A program made the position numbers and the translations under genes. The notes beneath the pieces were generated by a model, which saw nothing but the letters and a program-made list of their open reading frames with translations, was not told the origin of the DNA and did not search any database. This document shows, in pieces, positions 18,335-26,863 of a DNA stretch of 39,664 nucleotides. The DNA is from an uncultured Clostridia bacterium (GTDB taxonomy: Bacteria > Bacillota > Clostridia > TANB77 > CAG-508), in contig CALXCB010000008.1 in NCBI GenBank assembly GCA_944386695.1, positions 1 to 39,664 of the forward strand, read 5' to 3'. Within the stretch, counting starts at the first letter, position 1; each line of letters starts with the position of its first letter.

Positions 18335-20039
18335 TCAAATCATTCCAGATTCTAAAATAATATTACAAACAGCTGCCAAGAATACTTGTATAAGTGCTAA
18401 TTTTACATAAGTAGTTGTCCATTTAGAAAAATTCATTGGAAAACTGTTTTCCTGATGTAAAGCATATGCAGCAACTACTATAGGTCCTATAATACCAAGT
18501 GCCAGCATAATAAACATCCTACACAACATCATAACTGCAGTAAAAACATTAATAACAACTAACACAATATAGATAATTGTATAATTTGACATTGTATCAA
18601 AATCTGTACTTTGTGCCATATATCTTGCAAAACCTGTAATGTTTGTACTAAATTCATAAGTGTCAGTTACATGAACTCTAATTGGTAATTCATCAGTTGT
18701 CCCTCCTGTTGCATCATTAATTGGTTGTAAAAATATTTTACTTGCATTTATTGCCAATGCCATTATAACAACTACCCCTATAAGCATAACAAGAGCTGTT
18801 GCAAATCTTTGTAATCCATCTTGATGTTCTTTTCTTCCAGCTGGTGTAGTATTTATGGAAAACCAAACAAGATGTACTCCATGATAAATTAAAGTTGTTA
18901 ATAAAAGCGCTGCTGTAACATAAAGTGTTAAATGTGTCAAAGCAGAAAATACAGATCTAAAAAAGTTCCAAATACTATTGCTATTTCCGGTTGTACTTAA
19001 AAAATCTACACTAAATAGGTCTACATTACCTACAGCCATATTATATATATCTATTGGAATTACAGGAATTGCTGTTTTCTCCCTATCAAATTCGTGTTCT
19101 TCTGGATCAATTGTTATTAGTGTTTGCCAAGCTCGTGCATTAGTTTCATTGTCATCTTCACTAGCTTTTTTTACTCTTGTATATTTATTGTTTGGTCCTA
19201 AATCATGATCTGATACTCTTTCTGCTCTTAACTCTCGATAACTATATCGTAATTTTGTATCAACAAACGACCACCCACTTCCATCTGTAAAAGTCTGAAA
19301 ATTATTTATAATTCGCTGAATTGCGTCAAATATAGCCTTAAAAAAGTTAAGTATTACTCTTGCAATTGCACGACCCGAATCTTGAGAAAATTCGGTTACA
19401 AAATCAACCGCTCCATCTATCCAATCTCCTATTGTATCTATTATATTTTCTCCGTGCAGCATCATATGCTATTATTTCAGTTCCACTTACATCTAATTCT
19501 CTTCCTGCTTGTATGGCATCTCCTGTAAAAATTTGATCTAAAGTTAATGTACAATACCAATATGTAGCTGGATTAGTCGCAATATATCCATCTTGTTTTT
19601 CTTCTGCATTACACTTTACTACAATTATTGCTGGTATCTCCGTAGAATCTTCTGGAATATTTGATTCATCAATACTATATTTTCTCATTAATTGTCTTTT
19701 TGTTAAATTTTTAGCCGCAAAAATTTGTCGATTTGCGGTATTGCTAGTCGTACCAAATTTTATTCTATATGAATCGTCTCCTGTTTTCTTAATAGAAATA
19801 TTTATTTCAAATTTCATCATTGCTTTAATATCTTCACCATCATAACCAAAATCTTCTTGTATCTTTTGTAAGATTTCATCACTACTAGCCTCTAGTTCTT
19901 TATCTCCAGACTTTATAGCTATTCTGTATTTGGCTAATTCAAAATTAATATTTGATCCTGCCCCGGCATTAACACTTGACACAAATAACCCCATGCTTAA
20001 AATTATCAAAACTAATGTTACAACTATTTTTTTCTTCAT
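18335..20039 (-). CDS. VirB6/TrbL-like T4SS membrane protein (paralogue B), read through a +1 frameshift
   Basis: Two overlapping frames form one gene. The first (20039 to 19404) encodes a signal peptide (1-25) and exported domain. The second (to 18335) encodes the VirB6-like membrane part, with LTTLIY, STNITGF and GPIVV blocks matching paralogues A and C. They overlap by 62 nt and the second has no ribosome binding site at its ATG pair. Codon 196 of the first frame is CGG, after GCA; skipping its C joins the frames with Gly as the next residue. The joined protein is 567 aa, against 563 aa for paralogue C, with the same order of signal peptide, exported domain and membrane core. If not shifted, the first frame ends as a 211-aa soluble fragment. 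Confidence 0.75.
19452..19454 (-). other. CGG +1 frameshift site in the VirB6-like gene B
   Basis: Minus-strand reading GCA CGG AGA in the incoming frame. Dropping the C gives GCA GGA GAA and continuous coding into the membrane part. Same pattern as in mnmE and rnpA. Confidence 0.7.
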
Positions 20040-20056
20040 TTAAGTTTGCTCCTCCT

Positions 20057-21748
20057 TTACCATAAAAGTAAAATTATTTTATATGCAAATATAAATCCTA
20101 GTGGAAGTAAAAGTAATGTGAAGTATGTTTTTATCCAAACTTTAAAATTCAATAATTGGCCTATTCCTTCTCCACCTACGGATTTTTTAGATAATGTGCC
20201 AACTGCTGTAAGTGGTGCGATAACTACTAAGAATCCTATTCCGAGCATTCTGAAAAACATTGCTAAAAATATTGCAAAATTACAGAAAATCGCCATTAAA
20301 GCATATATAATTGAATATCCAAGTTTTGACCAACTAGATGTTCTTAATGTCATATATTTGATATATCCCATAATATTAGTATCGAACATATATACGTTTT
20401 CTACATTTAACCTTATAGTATAATTAGTATCTTTTCCATTTATGATTATATCTTGAATATATGTATAAAAATGTGTGGATACTGCAATTATTGCTACAGA
20501 ACCAGCAACTAATGCAATTGCTTTTACAAAATCATCCATAACTTCTTTAGATAATGCTGCTGTTTTAGGGTTATCTGAAACAGTTGAAAATACTAGCATA
20601 ATTGCTCTATAAATTAATAACGTAAGTAATGCTGCCGCTGAAATATACATTACTATTTTTGAAAAAGTTACCACAATACCTCTAATAAACTTCCAAAAAG
20701 CATGATTATTTTCACTATTATAATTAGCATTATAAAAATTGATATCAAATAAATCTGATTCACCTGTAGCTAAACTATACATATCCATTGCAACAACTGG
20801 GATTTTGGTATCTGGTGTAAATATTACTGTTTCATTTCCGTTTTTATCAGTTTCAGTATTTGATATACTTATTCTTTTTGAAACATTTTGCATTGATCCT
20901 TCTAGAAATCTATCCCTTTCCCTTGCATCCCTTACTCTTATTTTGTCATTTAATGCTTCATCTGCTTCGATCTCTTGTCTAGTATATAAAAGCTGTTTAC
21001 AATCCAACCAATTTATACCTTCTGCTACTGACTCTAGTGACGTTTGCACTATATCTCCAATTGTTGTAAAGAAAAGTGAAAGTGCATCTAATATTACACT
21101 CAAATTTGAAGCAGAACTTGTGGTTCCTGCATTAGATGAAAAAGTTCCTGTTGATGTTACTATAACTTCCTGTTGATTAACTATAGAACCTACACCCTCT
21201 CCATCTGGTCCAAAAAACACATCTAAGATCTGTGGTTCATCTCGTCCTACGATCATTGACTGTGCACACTTATCTAAAAAAATACCGTTATATACAGTTG
21301 TATCATTGTTAATTCTTTCAGGATATCTAAACTTAAATTGTATTGTTTCATAATTGGTTCCATATTTTTCATCAATATGAAAATAATGTATATAATTGTG
21401 CCATGTGTATGGATAATATGATGTGTCTGGATTATCAAACAAAGCATAACTTGCTCCTGCTAAAACCACATAATCTTCTCCATTATATGTATATACATAC
21501 CAACCATATTTTGGATCTTTTTTACAGTCAGATACAGGTACTCCTGTCGCTAAACCACTTCCCCCAAAAGTTGTTAATTTAAATCCGCTATTATTATTTA
21601 CTTGATCTACAGTAGGATTAGGCTTATTATCATTCGTAAATAATCCCGTTTTAAACTCTGCCCTAGTATATTCTATGGGAAGTAAAAACAAAAACAAAAT
21701 AAACATTATAATAATAAAGTAGATTCTTCTTAATATGCTTTTTTTCAT
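20057..21748 (-). CDS. VirB6/TrbL-like T4SS membrane protein (paralogue C)
   Basis: 563 aa: signal peptide (about 1-30), a large exported N-terminal domain (about 31-200), an amphipathic stretch with a TRQEI-type motif, then about six transmembrane helices. Blocks shared with paralogues A and B are present: MYSLATGESDLFDINF (B has IYNMAVGNVDLFSVDF), WKFIRG, LTLLIY, a cytoplasmic loop, the FDTNIMG strand and a VVIAPL helix. It is the full-length reference that shows paralogue B to be one interrupted gene. VirB6-type proteins form the inner-membrane pore and contact VirB4. AAGGAAG precedes the ATG. It lies 35 bp downstream of the virB4 ATPase gene, the usual neighbourhood. Confidence 0.75.
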   Translation of the reverse strand: MKKSILRRIYFIIIMFILFLFLLPIEYTRAEFKTGLFTNDNKPNPTVDQVNNNSGFKLTTFGGSGLATGVPVSDCKKDPKYGWYVYTYNGEDYVVLAGASYALFDNPDTSYYPYTWHNYIHYFHIDEKYGTNYETIQFKFRYPERINNDTTVYNGIFLDKCAQSMIVGRDEPQILDVFFGPDGEGVGSIVNQQEVIVTSTGTFSSNAGTTSSASNLSVILDALSLFFTTIGDIVQTSLESVAEGINWLDCKQLLYTRQEIEADEALNDKIRVRDARERDRFLEGSMQNVSKRISISNTETDKNGNETVIFTPDTKIPVVAMDMYSLATGESDLFDINFYNANYNSENNHAFWKFIRGIVVTFSKIVMYISAAALLTLLIYRAIMLVFSTVSDNPKTAALSKEVMDDFVKAIALVAGSVAIIAVSTHFYTYIQDIIINGKDTNYTIRLNVENVYMFDTNIMGYIKYMTLRTSSWSKLGYSIIYALMAIFCNFAIFLAMFFRMLGIGFLVVIAPLTAVGTLSKKSVGGEGIGQLLNFKVWIKTYFTLLLLPLGFIFAYKIILLLW

Positions 21749-21783
21749 TTTTTACTTCCTTTCTATACAATCTTTTATAAATT

Positions 21784-23724
21784 TTATTTAACTGCTTTAG
21801 CTAATTTATTTAAGTTTGTTTCCACAAATTGGAATTCTTTTTCTGTTGGTGTAATTTGAAGTATAGCTGTTTCACTACCAACCTTTAACAATCCCTCACC
21901 TCTAGTACAAGTAACTAAAAAAGATGCTTCTCCTGAACTTAGTTTAAATACCTCTTGAAGCAAAGAAATTTCTGATTTATCTTGTGCTAAAAATAACTTA
22001 GTATCTGATGATGTAAGTACAGCTTGTGCTTCCGGTTTTTCATAAAAGTCTTGAAATCTTTGTGAAATAATTGCAAGAGACACATTTCTTTTTCTAGCAC
22101 GTCTTGCCATTTTATTTAAAAAGTCTACGGCTTCTGGGAATGGAAGTAACATCCATGCCTCATCAACTATAACTCTTTTTTGTTTAGCTTTTTTTCTATC
22201 TTCACTATTTTTCTTAACAAATTTTTCCCAAATCCATGAAAGTAAAATTTGTTGTGCAAGTGGTCTTGCAAATCTTTCTTCTAGTTGTGAAATGTCTATA
22301 TTTATAAATGGTGCTCCATCTAATAATTCAAATGTAGATTGACCATCGAAATATGCCATCTGCCCTCCAAATTCTCTTATGTACTGCTTCATAACTTTTA
22401 ATAAATAACTATAATGGAATCTATAATCGTCATTATCATTTTCTTTTGCTAATTGCTCCAATCTTCTATACCAAGATCCTATTGTTGGCATTTTTTTCTT
22501 TTTTCTTCCAAAACTTCCAACAACTCTTTCATCTTCATATAAACTTATTGGATCTGATGTTATTCCTAATGCTGCATACTCTGCTGCTACTGATTCTGAT
22601 ATAATTTGTTTTGTTAACTCATTTACTTGTTCTGTTTTTGTGCTACCTTTTGCCATTGTCATTAAAGCTTGTGTTACGTCTTCAACTTTATTTTCTATAT
22701 TTAATGTTTCTCTTTCCCTACCAGTAATCGGGTCTTTTGCCTTTTCCACTTCTATATCAAAAACATTAATAATTGTTCTAGAATTAGGACTAATAACAAC
22801 ATTTATTCCACCTAAAGCTTCAGCAACAGCATAATACTCACCTTCTGCATCTAGTGCTAAGCTTTCTATTCCCATAAGAACAGAAGATCTTGAAATTAAT
22901 GTTTTCATTGTAACAGATTTACCAGCACCAGATTTAGCAAATATAACCATATTATAATTTGTTAAAGATGGATGAAAATTATCAAACAGTATTGGTTCAC
23001 CTGTTTGTTTGTTTACACCTAGTGGAACTCCTGTCGGATGTCCAACTTCTGATGTTAAAAATGGAAATACAGTTCCCATTGAAGGCCTATCAAATATCTG
23101 TTTTTTGTTTATCGTATCTTTCATTAGTGGCAGACATGACTTAAATGCATCTTCTTGCATAGCCCATGCACTTTTTATACTAACTAAAGATTTAGACATT
23201 TCATTTGAAAGAAGTTTTGTAAGTCTCTCTAAATCTTGCATACTATATGCAAACAAAGTAGCAACTATTGTTGCTTCATATAATTTGTTAAATCCTGCCG
23301 CAATTTGATCTCTTAATACCTCTGTTTCATATCTTTTTTGAGAAACATCACTTTCCCTATTGATATTTCCTTTATCACTTGCCATTAATCTTTCTGTTTC
23401 AAGTTCTACTATTGTTCTATTTAAATCATTTTGAGAACTTGCCTCTGAAACAGGATAAATATATATTGATGTATTTATATCTCCAAACATATATAAACTT
23501 CTAAATAGTTCTGGAAATGTACATGATCTTGGAAGTCCCGAAACAAAAAAGCTTCTAGCATATCTTGTAACATTAGATATGATCTCCATATGATCCAACT
23601 TAGAAGCATCTATTCCTGCTGGAGCAATAATTTCTTTAATCGTTTTTTTATGTAATACTTTATATTCGTCCTCAGGCTTTTCTTTTTGGTCTTCCCCTTT
23701 TACCTTTTTCTTGAACAATGCCAT
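21784..23724 (-). CDS. VirB4-like T4SS ATPase
   Basis: 646 aa, the motor ATPase that energises type IV secretion at the inner membrane. Seen: Walker A AKSGAGKS (263-270), an acidic LDAEGEY segment (about 291-297), Walker B RVIVDEAW (517-524) and the downstream IISQRFQDF and LFLAQD motifs of the VirB4/TraC HerA-FtsK class. A preceding alpha/beta region (about 40-215) with GLPRSC matches the middle of VirB4 proteins. A perfect AGGAGG lies 8 nt before the ATG. The first 53 bp overlap the preceding gene, which encodes the more N-terminal VirB4 part. The catalytic residues appear intact. Clear homology; the substrate is unknown. Confidence 0.92.
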   Translation of the reverse strand: MALFKKKVKGEDQKEKPEDEYKVLHKKTIKEIIAPAGIDASKLDHMEIISNVTRYARSFFVSGLPRSCTFPELFRSLYMFGDINTSIYIYPVSEASSQNDLNRTIVELETERLMASDKGNINRESDVSQKRYETEVLRDQIAAGFNKLYEATIVATLFAYSMQDLERLTKLLSNEMSKSLVSIKSAWAMQEDAFKSCLPLMKDTINKKQIFDRPSMGTVFPFLTSEVGHPTGVPLGVNKQTGEPILFDNFHPSLTNYNMVIFAKSGAGKSVTMKTLISRSSVLMGIESLALDAEGEYYAVAEALGGINVVISPNSRTIINVFDIEVEKAKDPITGRERETLNIENKVEDVTQALMTMAKGSTKTEQVNELTKQIISESVAAEYAALGITSDPISLYEDERVVGSFGRKKKKMPTIGSWYRRLEQLAKENDNDDYRFHYSYLLKVMKQYIREFGGQMAYFDGQSTFELLDGAPFINIDISQLEERFARPLAQQILLSWIWEKFVKKNSEDRKKAKQKRVIVDEAWMLLPFPEAVDFLNKMARRARKRNVSLAIISQRFQDFYEKPEAQAVLTSSDTKLFLAQDKSEISLLQEVFKLSSGEASFLVTCTRGEGLLKVGSETAILQITPTEKEFQFVETNLNKLAKAVK

Positions 23725-24937
23725 TTTCTTTATCCTCCTTCTTATCTGTTTTCGTTGTTGGTTTATCTTCTATTTTTTTATCTGATTGTGTTTCTTCTTC
23801 ATTTGCTAACTTTTCTATTTTATCAATTGCCTTTTCAGCAACATCTTCACCTATAAATTTTTTATGTTTTCTTATTAGTTCTTTAGCCCTTTTAGATATA
23901 AGTTTTTCTTTATTTTGTTCTTTTTCTAAAATCTCGATTTCTTTTTCCCTTCTAGTCTCAAGTATCTTTTGATTTGCTAATGACGTAGCTTTTTCCTCTA
24001 TTTGTTTATCTAATAATTTCATCTTTTTCTTCATAACATCAGGTGCTGTTGAATACATCTCATCAAAACCTGCTTGTTTCATTTTTTCCATCCAGAATAG
24101 GTCTGACTCATCTCTGTTATATGCTATATATAATAATTCTGTTAGTTCTTCTGAATTTAAAATCTTACCCATTACCTGACATGCATATAGTGAATTTATA
24201 ACAGCTCTTGCTCTTGTATATAATTCTGAAAAAGCCATATTTCTTATTTCCGCTTGACTAAAGTTTCCTGCTTCTATTTCAGATTGATAACATGGTACAA
24301 TTACATAATACTTTTTATTTAGAATATTCTTATTTAAACTTTGTCTTTCAATATCTCTAATTATATCTGCTGTATATTCTTTTAAGTTTTTTTGTTTTGC
24401 CAATTCGTATTTTGCTTTATCTATTCTTTCTTTAGATGGATTTTCGCTTTTTAATAAATTCTCATATTCTATTTGTAATGAATTGTATTTTCTTTCAATT
24501 TCCTTTAACCTACTCTTATACCCATCAATACTTCTTTCCAAGTTTATCGTTCTTGTTTGTATATATAATTGTACAGGATGCCTTAATGTATTTAAAAATG
24601 ATATAAATCCTTGTTCAACAGATACTTTTTCCATTTCAGACATCAAGTCATAATTTATTCCTTGGCATTCTACAACCATTAAAAATCTACCATTTTTTTG
24701 AATAATCATATTGTCTTCAATTTTTTCAAAATCCATAAAGTCAATAATAGATTCTGGTGTATAAATAATATCTGATTTTTTTACCTGCTTTGTAGCTTCT
24801 TCGTCCTGTTTACGCTTTTCTTTTGCTCTTTTTTCTCTCATACTTACTATAACTAATGTTGTTATTAAGCCTATAATAGCAATTACTATTATACCAACTA
24901 TCAATACTAATACTTGCACTAAACTATCATTACTCAT
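23672..24937 (-). CDS. VirB4 N-terminal-domain (TraC-like) membrane protein
   Basis: 421 aa: one transmembrane helix (about 7-32), then a domain (about 55-260) with the pattern of the VirB4/TraC N-terminal region: an I-x-x-NGRFLMVVE strand (about 79-90), INYDLMSE, FISFLNTLR and PVQLYIQTR. A coiled-coil Lys/Glu tail follows (about 300-421). In most systems this is fused to the ATPase; here it is a separate gene directly upstream of it, with its own membrane anchor. PrgI, then this gene, then VirB4 is an order also known from other Gram-positive and candidate-phyla T4SSs. AGGAGAAAAGAG precedes the ATG; it overlaps PrgI by 8 bp, suggesting coupled translation. Confidence 0.75.
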   Translation of the reverse strand: MSNDSLVQVLVLIVGIIVIAIIGLITTLVIVSMREKRAKEKRKQDEEATKQVKKSDIIYTPESIIDFMDFEKIEDNMIIQKNGRFLMVVECQGINYDLMSEMEKVSVEQGFISFLNTLRHPVQLYIQTRTINLERSIDGYKSRLKEIERKYNSLQIEYENLLKSENPSKERIDKAKYELAKQKNLKEYTADIIRDIERQSLNKNILNKKYYVIVPCYQSEIEAGNFSQAEIRNMAFSELYTRARAVINSLYACQVMGKILNSEELTELLYIAYNRDESDLFWMEKMKQAGFDEMYSTAPDVMKKKMKLLDKQIEEKATSLANQKILETRREKEIEILEKEQNKEKLISKRAKELIRKHKKFIGEDVAEKAIDKIEKLANEEETQSDKKIEDKPTTKTDKKEDKENGIVQEKGKRGRPKRKA

Positions 24938-25286
24938 CTCTTTTCTCCTCCGTAAAAAAAGTATATATTTTATTTCTTTTTCTCTTAAACTTAATATATC
25001 TAAGGATAATCTGATCTATGTACTCCCCACCAGCTTTTCTGGTAATTTCAAAATTATTAGAGTCTGGTATTTTAAATGATGATATTAAAAATCCTATACC
25101 TCCAAAAATTACTGCTGGTATTATTCCTATAAGCGGATTTCCAAATATTTGCCCAATAGGATAAAATAATAAAAATGCTAGTCCGCCTAAAACCCCTGTA
25201 TATACAAGTGCTTTTGTTGAAAACACATAAAAAAATCTACTTTCACCTTTAGTGTTCCTTGGTATATTATATGGTCCCCCTGCCAT
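24930..25286 (-). CDS. PrgI family (VirB3-like) T4SS membrane protein
   Basis: 118 aa. Seen: the family opening YNIPRNTKGESRFF, two transmembrane helices (about 28-45 and 52-70) and the conserved tail region GGEYIDQIILRYIKFKRKRN, in which the K-rich end stays in the cytoplasm. PrgI proteins play the VirB3 role next to VirB4 in Gram-positive conjugation and secretion systems. A GGGAG site precedes the ATG by 8 nt. It is the first gene after the hairpin that follows the pilin genes, and its 3' end overlaps the TraC-like gene. Confidence 0.88.
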   Translation of the reverse strand: MAGGPYNIPRNTKGESRFFYVFSTKALVYTGVLGGLAFLLFYPIGQIFGNPLIGIIPAVIFGGIGFLISSFKIPDSNNFEITRKAGGEYIDQIILRYIKFKRKRNKIYTFFTEEKRDE

Positions 25287-25340
25287 AAAATCACTCCCTC
25301 ATCTATACATTTTATCACTATAATTATAACATAAAAAAAC

Positions 25341-25390
25341 AAAAAAAAATACAATTTACGATAAAAAATATCGAAATTGTACTTTTTTAA
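25341..25390. terminator. strong bidirectional hairpin terminator or attenuator after the pilin genes
   Basis: Arms 25350-25363 and 25369-25381 pair over 13 bp with one bulged A and a 5-nt loop. On the minus strand the hairpin is followed by a long T-rich run (plus 25332-25349); on the plus strand by six T residues. It separates the pilin genes from prgI and the rest of the T4SS operon, so it probably reduces downstream transcription. Confidence 0.85.
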
Positions 25391-25431
25391 TATAATTGTA
25401 ATGTTTTCGTAATATGTTTGTAATATACTTA

Positions 25432-25800
25432 TTAATTATTTGCAAAAATGCCAACAAAGAAGTTAGCTATTGAAGTTGCAAAAAATACTAATAATATACC
25501 TACAACAATTGGTATCATATCTTTTTTTAGCTTTTCCTTCATTTCTGGTGTCTCTACAATATATCTAAAACCTGTATATGCAATCATTATAACTGCAACC
25601 AAACCTGACGCAACTTGTAAGAACGCTAAAATATTGCTTACCACACCAGCAAAATCATCTTCTCCTTCAACTTTTACATTACTTGCATCTACTTTACCAA
25701 TTGCCTCTTCCACTTTAGAAGCAAATACATTCTGTGGCATAATAACACATACTGTCATCGCAATTAATAGCACTAATAAGACTTTTTGTATTGTTTTCAT
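25432..25800 (-). CDS. VirB2/TrbC-like pilin or small channel protein
   Basis: 122 aa: a signal peptide ending at NVFA (about residue 27), a short acidic segment, then two transmembrane helices (about 52-75 and 95-118) joined by a charged PEMKEKLKKD loop. This is the topology of VirB2/TrbC pilins: cleaved leader, two helices, basic cytoplasmic loop. Perfect AGGAGG before the ATG. It is the third of three similar small genes in a row and is followed at once by a strong terminator, as expected for abundant subunits. A specific pilus is not proven; similar proteins also act as small channel components. Confidence 0.75.
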   Translation of the reverse strand: MKTIQKVLLVLLIAMTVCVIMPQNVFASKVEEAIGKVDASNVKVEGEDDFAGVVSNILAFLQVASGLVAVIMIAYTGFRYIVETPEMKEKLKKDMIPIVVGILLVFFATSIANFFVGIFANN

Positions 25801-25863
25801 AATAATTTCCTCCTTTTGATTTTATATATATTTTTAAATTTAATAACTTATAATAATTTTTTT

Positions 25864-26286
25864 CTAAGCGAACGCTCCTATAATAATATTAACAAATCCC
25901 ATTGCTACTCTCCATATAACATATGCTCCAAATCCTATAGCCATACCCTTAAAGGCTTTTTTTAGATTATCTTTGGCTATTTTTCTCTGTCCTGGTGAAG
26001 AACCACTCATTATGTATCTAACACCTGTTATAGATAGTGAAACTGCTGATAAGCCAAATAATACAACGAGTAAAACCATATTTATACCTTTTATTATATT
26101 TGAAAAAAAGTTTAATATAGGGCTCGCTATTCCTGTTTTGTCTTCAACTGTTTCCCCGAAAAAATTTTGTACATCTCCAAAAGCATCTTGCACCCAAGTT
26201 TTTTCTTCGGGCACTGCATATACGAATTGAGTTGAACTTATTACAAATATTATCATCATTATTATTGAAAATACTATTTTTCTCAT
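25864..26286 (-). CDS. VirB2/TrbC-like pilin or small channel protein
   Basis: 140 aa from the ATG at 26286; the in-frame TTG 21 nt upstream precedes the GGAGG site and is not used. Signal peptide with cleavage near FVYA-VP, an acidic segment with a W-V-QDAFGDVQNFFG motif, then two transmembrane helices (about 60-85 and 110-135) joined by a basic loop GSSPGQRKIAKDNLKKAF. VirB2-like topology. It differs enough from its two neighbours to suggest distinct subunits rather than a recent duplication. Confidence 0.72.
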   Translation of the reverse strand: MRKIVFSIIMMIIFVISSTQFVYAVPEEKTWVQDAFGDVQNFFGETVEDKTGIASPILNFFSNIIKGINMVLLVVLFGLSAVSLSITGVRYIMSGSSPGQRKIAKDNLKKAFKGMAIGFGAYVIWRVAMGFVNIIIGAFA

Positions 26287-26307
26287 ACTCAATCCTCCTT
26301 TTGCCAA

Positions 26308-26772
26308 TTATAATCCTGTCATTACATTAAATACTGCTTTAACAATTGTGACACTTAAAAATAATAATACCATACCTATAACAACTCTTCTTCCTGAAGA
26401 AAATAGCTTTTCTCTTTCTTTTGCATTTCCTCCTTCTCCTAATCCTAAATCATTAGATAATCCTCCTCCTGCTGATAAAAGATTTTTAAATCCAAAAAAT
26501 GCAATTGATATTACTGTTGCAAAGCCTCCTATTATTTGTATAACAGTTAATATTGGATTAATTACTGCTACTACGGCATTGCTTAATGGTGTAGCTACTG
26601 CATTAACTTCCTCTGAGCTTACCTCGTTTTTTAAAGGAGAAAACTCATCTAAGAATGTATTAGATCTTATGTCTGTATCAATTGTGTTTGCTGCTAAAAT
26701 AGCATATTGAGTGCCTAGCATTAAAACAAATATCATTATTAAAATAATTTCTTTTATTATGTATTTTTTCAT
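26308..26772 (-). CDS. VirB2/TrbC-like pilin or small channel protein
   Basis: 154 aa from the ATG at 26772; the longer open frame to 26880 lacks signals and would start upstream of the promoter at 26797-26825. GGTGAT precedes the ATG. Signal peptide ending near YAILA, a polar exported stretch, a helix pair (about 67-95 and 125-150) and a cytoplasmic loop rich in Gly, Lys and Arg (GLGEGGNAKEREK). First gene of the pilin group. The topology fits VirB2-like proteins; sequence identity to classical VirB2 is not obvious by eye. Confidence 0.7.
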   Translation of the reverse strand: MKKYIIKEIILIMIFVLMLGTQYAILAANTIDTDIRSNTFLDEFSPLKNEVSSEEVNAVATPLSNAVVAVINPILTVIQIIGGFATVISIAFFGFKNLLSAGGGLSNDLGLGEGGNAKEREKLFSSGRRVVIGMVLLFLSVTIVKAVFNVMTGL

Positions 26773-26796
26773 TTTAATCACCACACTCTTTTTTTT

Positions 26797-26825
26797 ATTA
26801 TAAATCTTTTTATTTTTTTTTGCAA
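26797..26825 (-). promoter_or_regulatory. promoter of the pilin genes
   Basis: On the minus strand TTGCAA (plus 26820-26825), a 17-bp spacer and a perfect TATAAT (plus 26797-26802). Transcription should begin near 26790, just before the first pilin gene. Confidence 0.7.
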
Positions 26826-26863
26826 TATTTATTGACAAAATTCTACTTTTTATTCTGTAAATT

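Noticed and set aside
23672..23724. 53-bp overlap between the TraC-like gene and the VirB4 ATPase as another frame break
   Set aside because: The ATPase has a perfect AGGAGG 8 nt before its ATG, there is no in-frame CGG, and the upstream protein ends in a normal Lys-rich tail.
24930..24960. ACGG before the prgI stop: dropping the C would fuse prgI to the TraC-like gene
   Set aside because: Here the reading is ACG GAG, so CGG is not in frame, and the GGAGGAG is the ribosome binding site of the next gene. Two separate proteins are expected.
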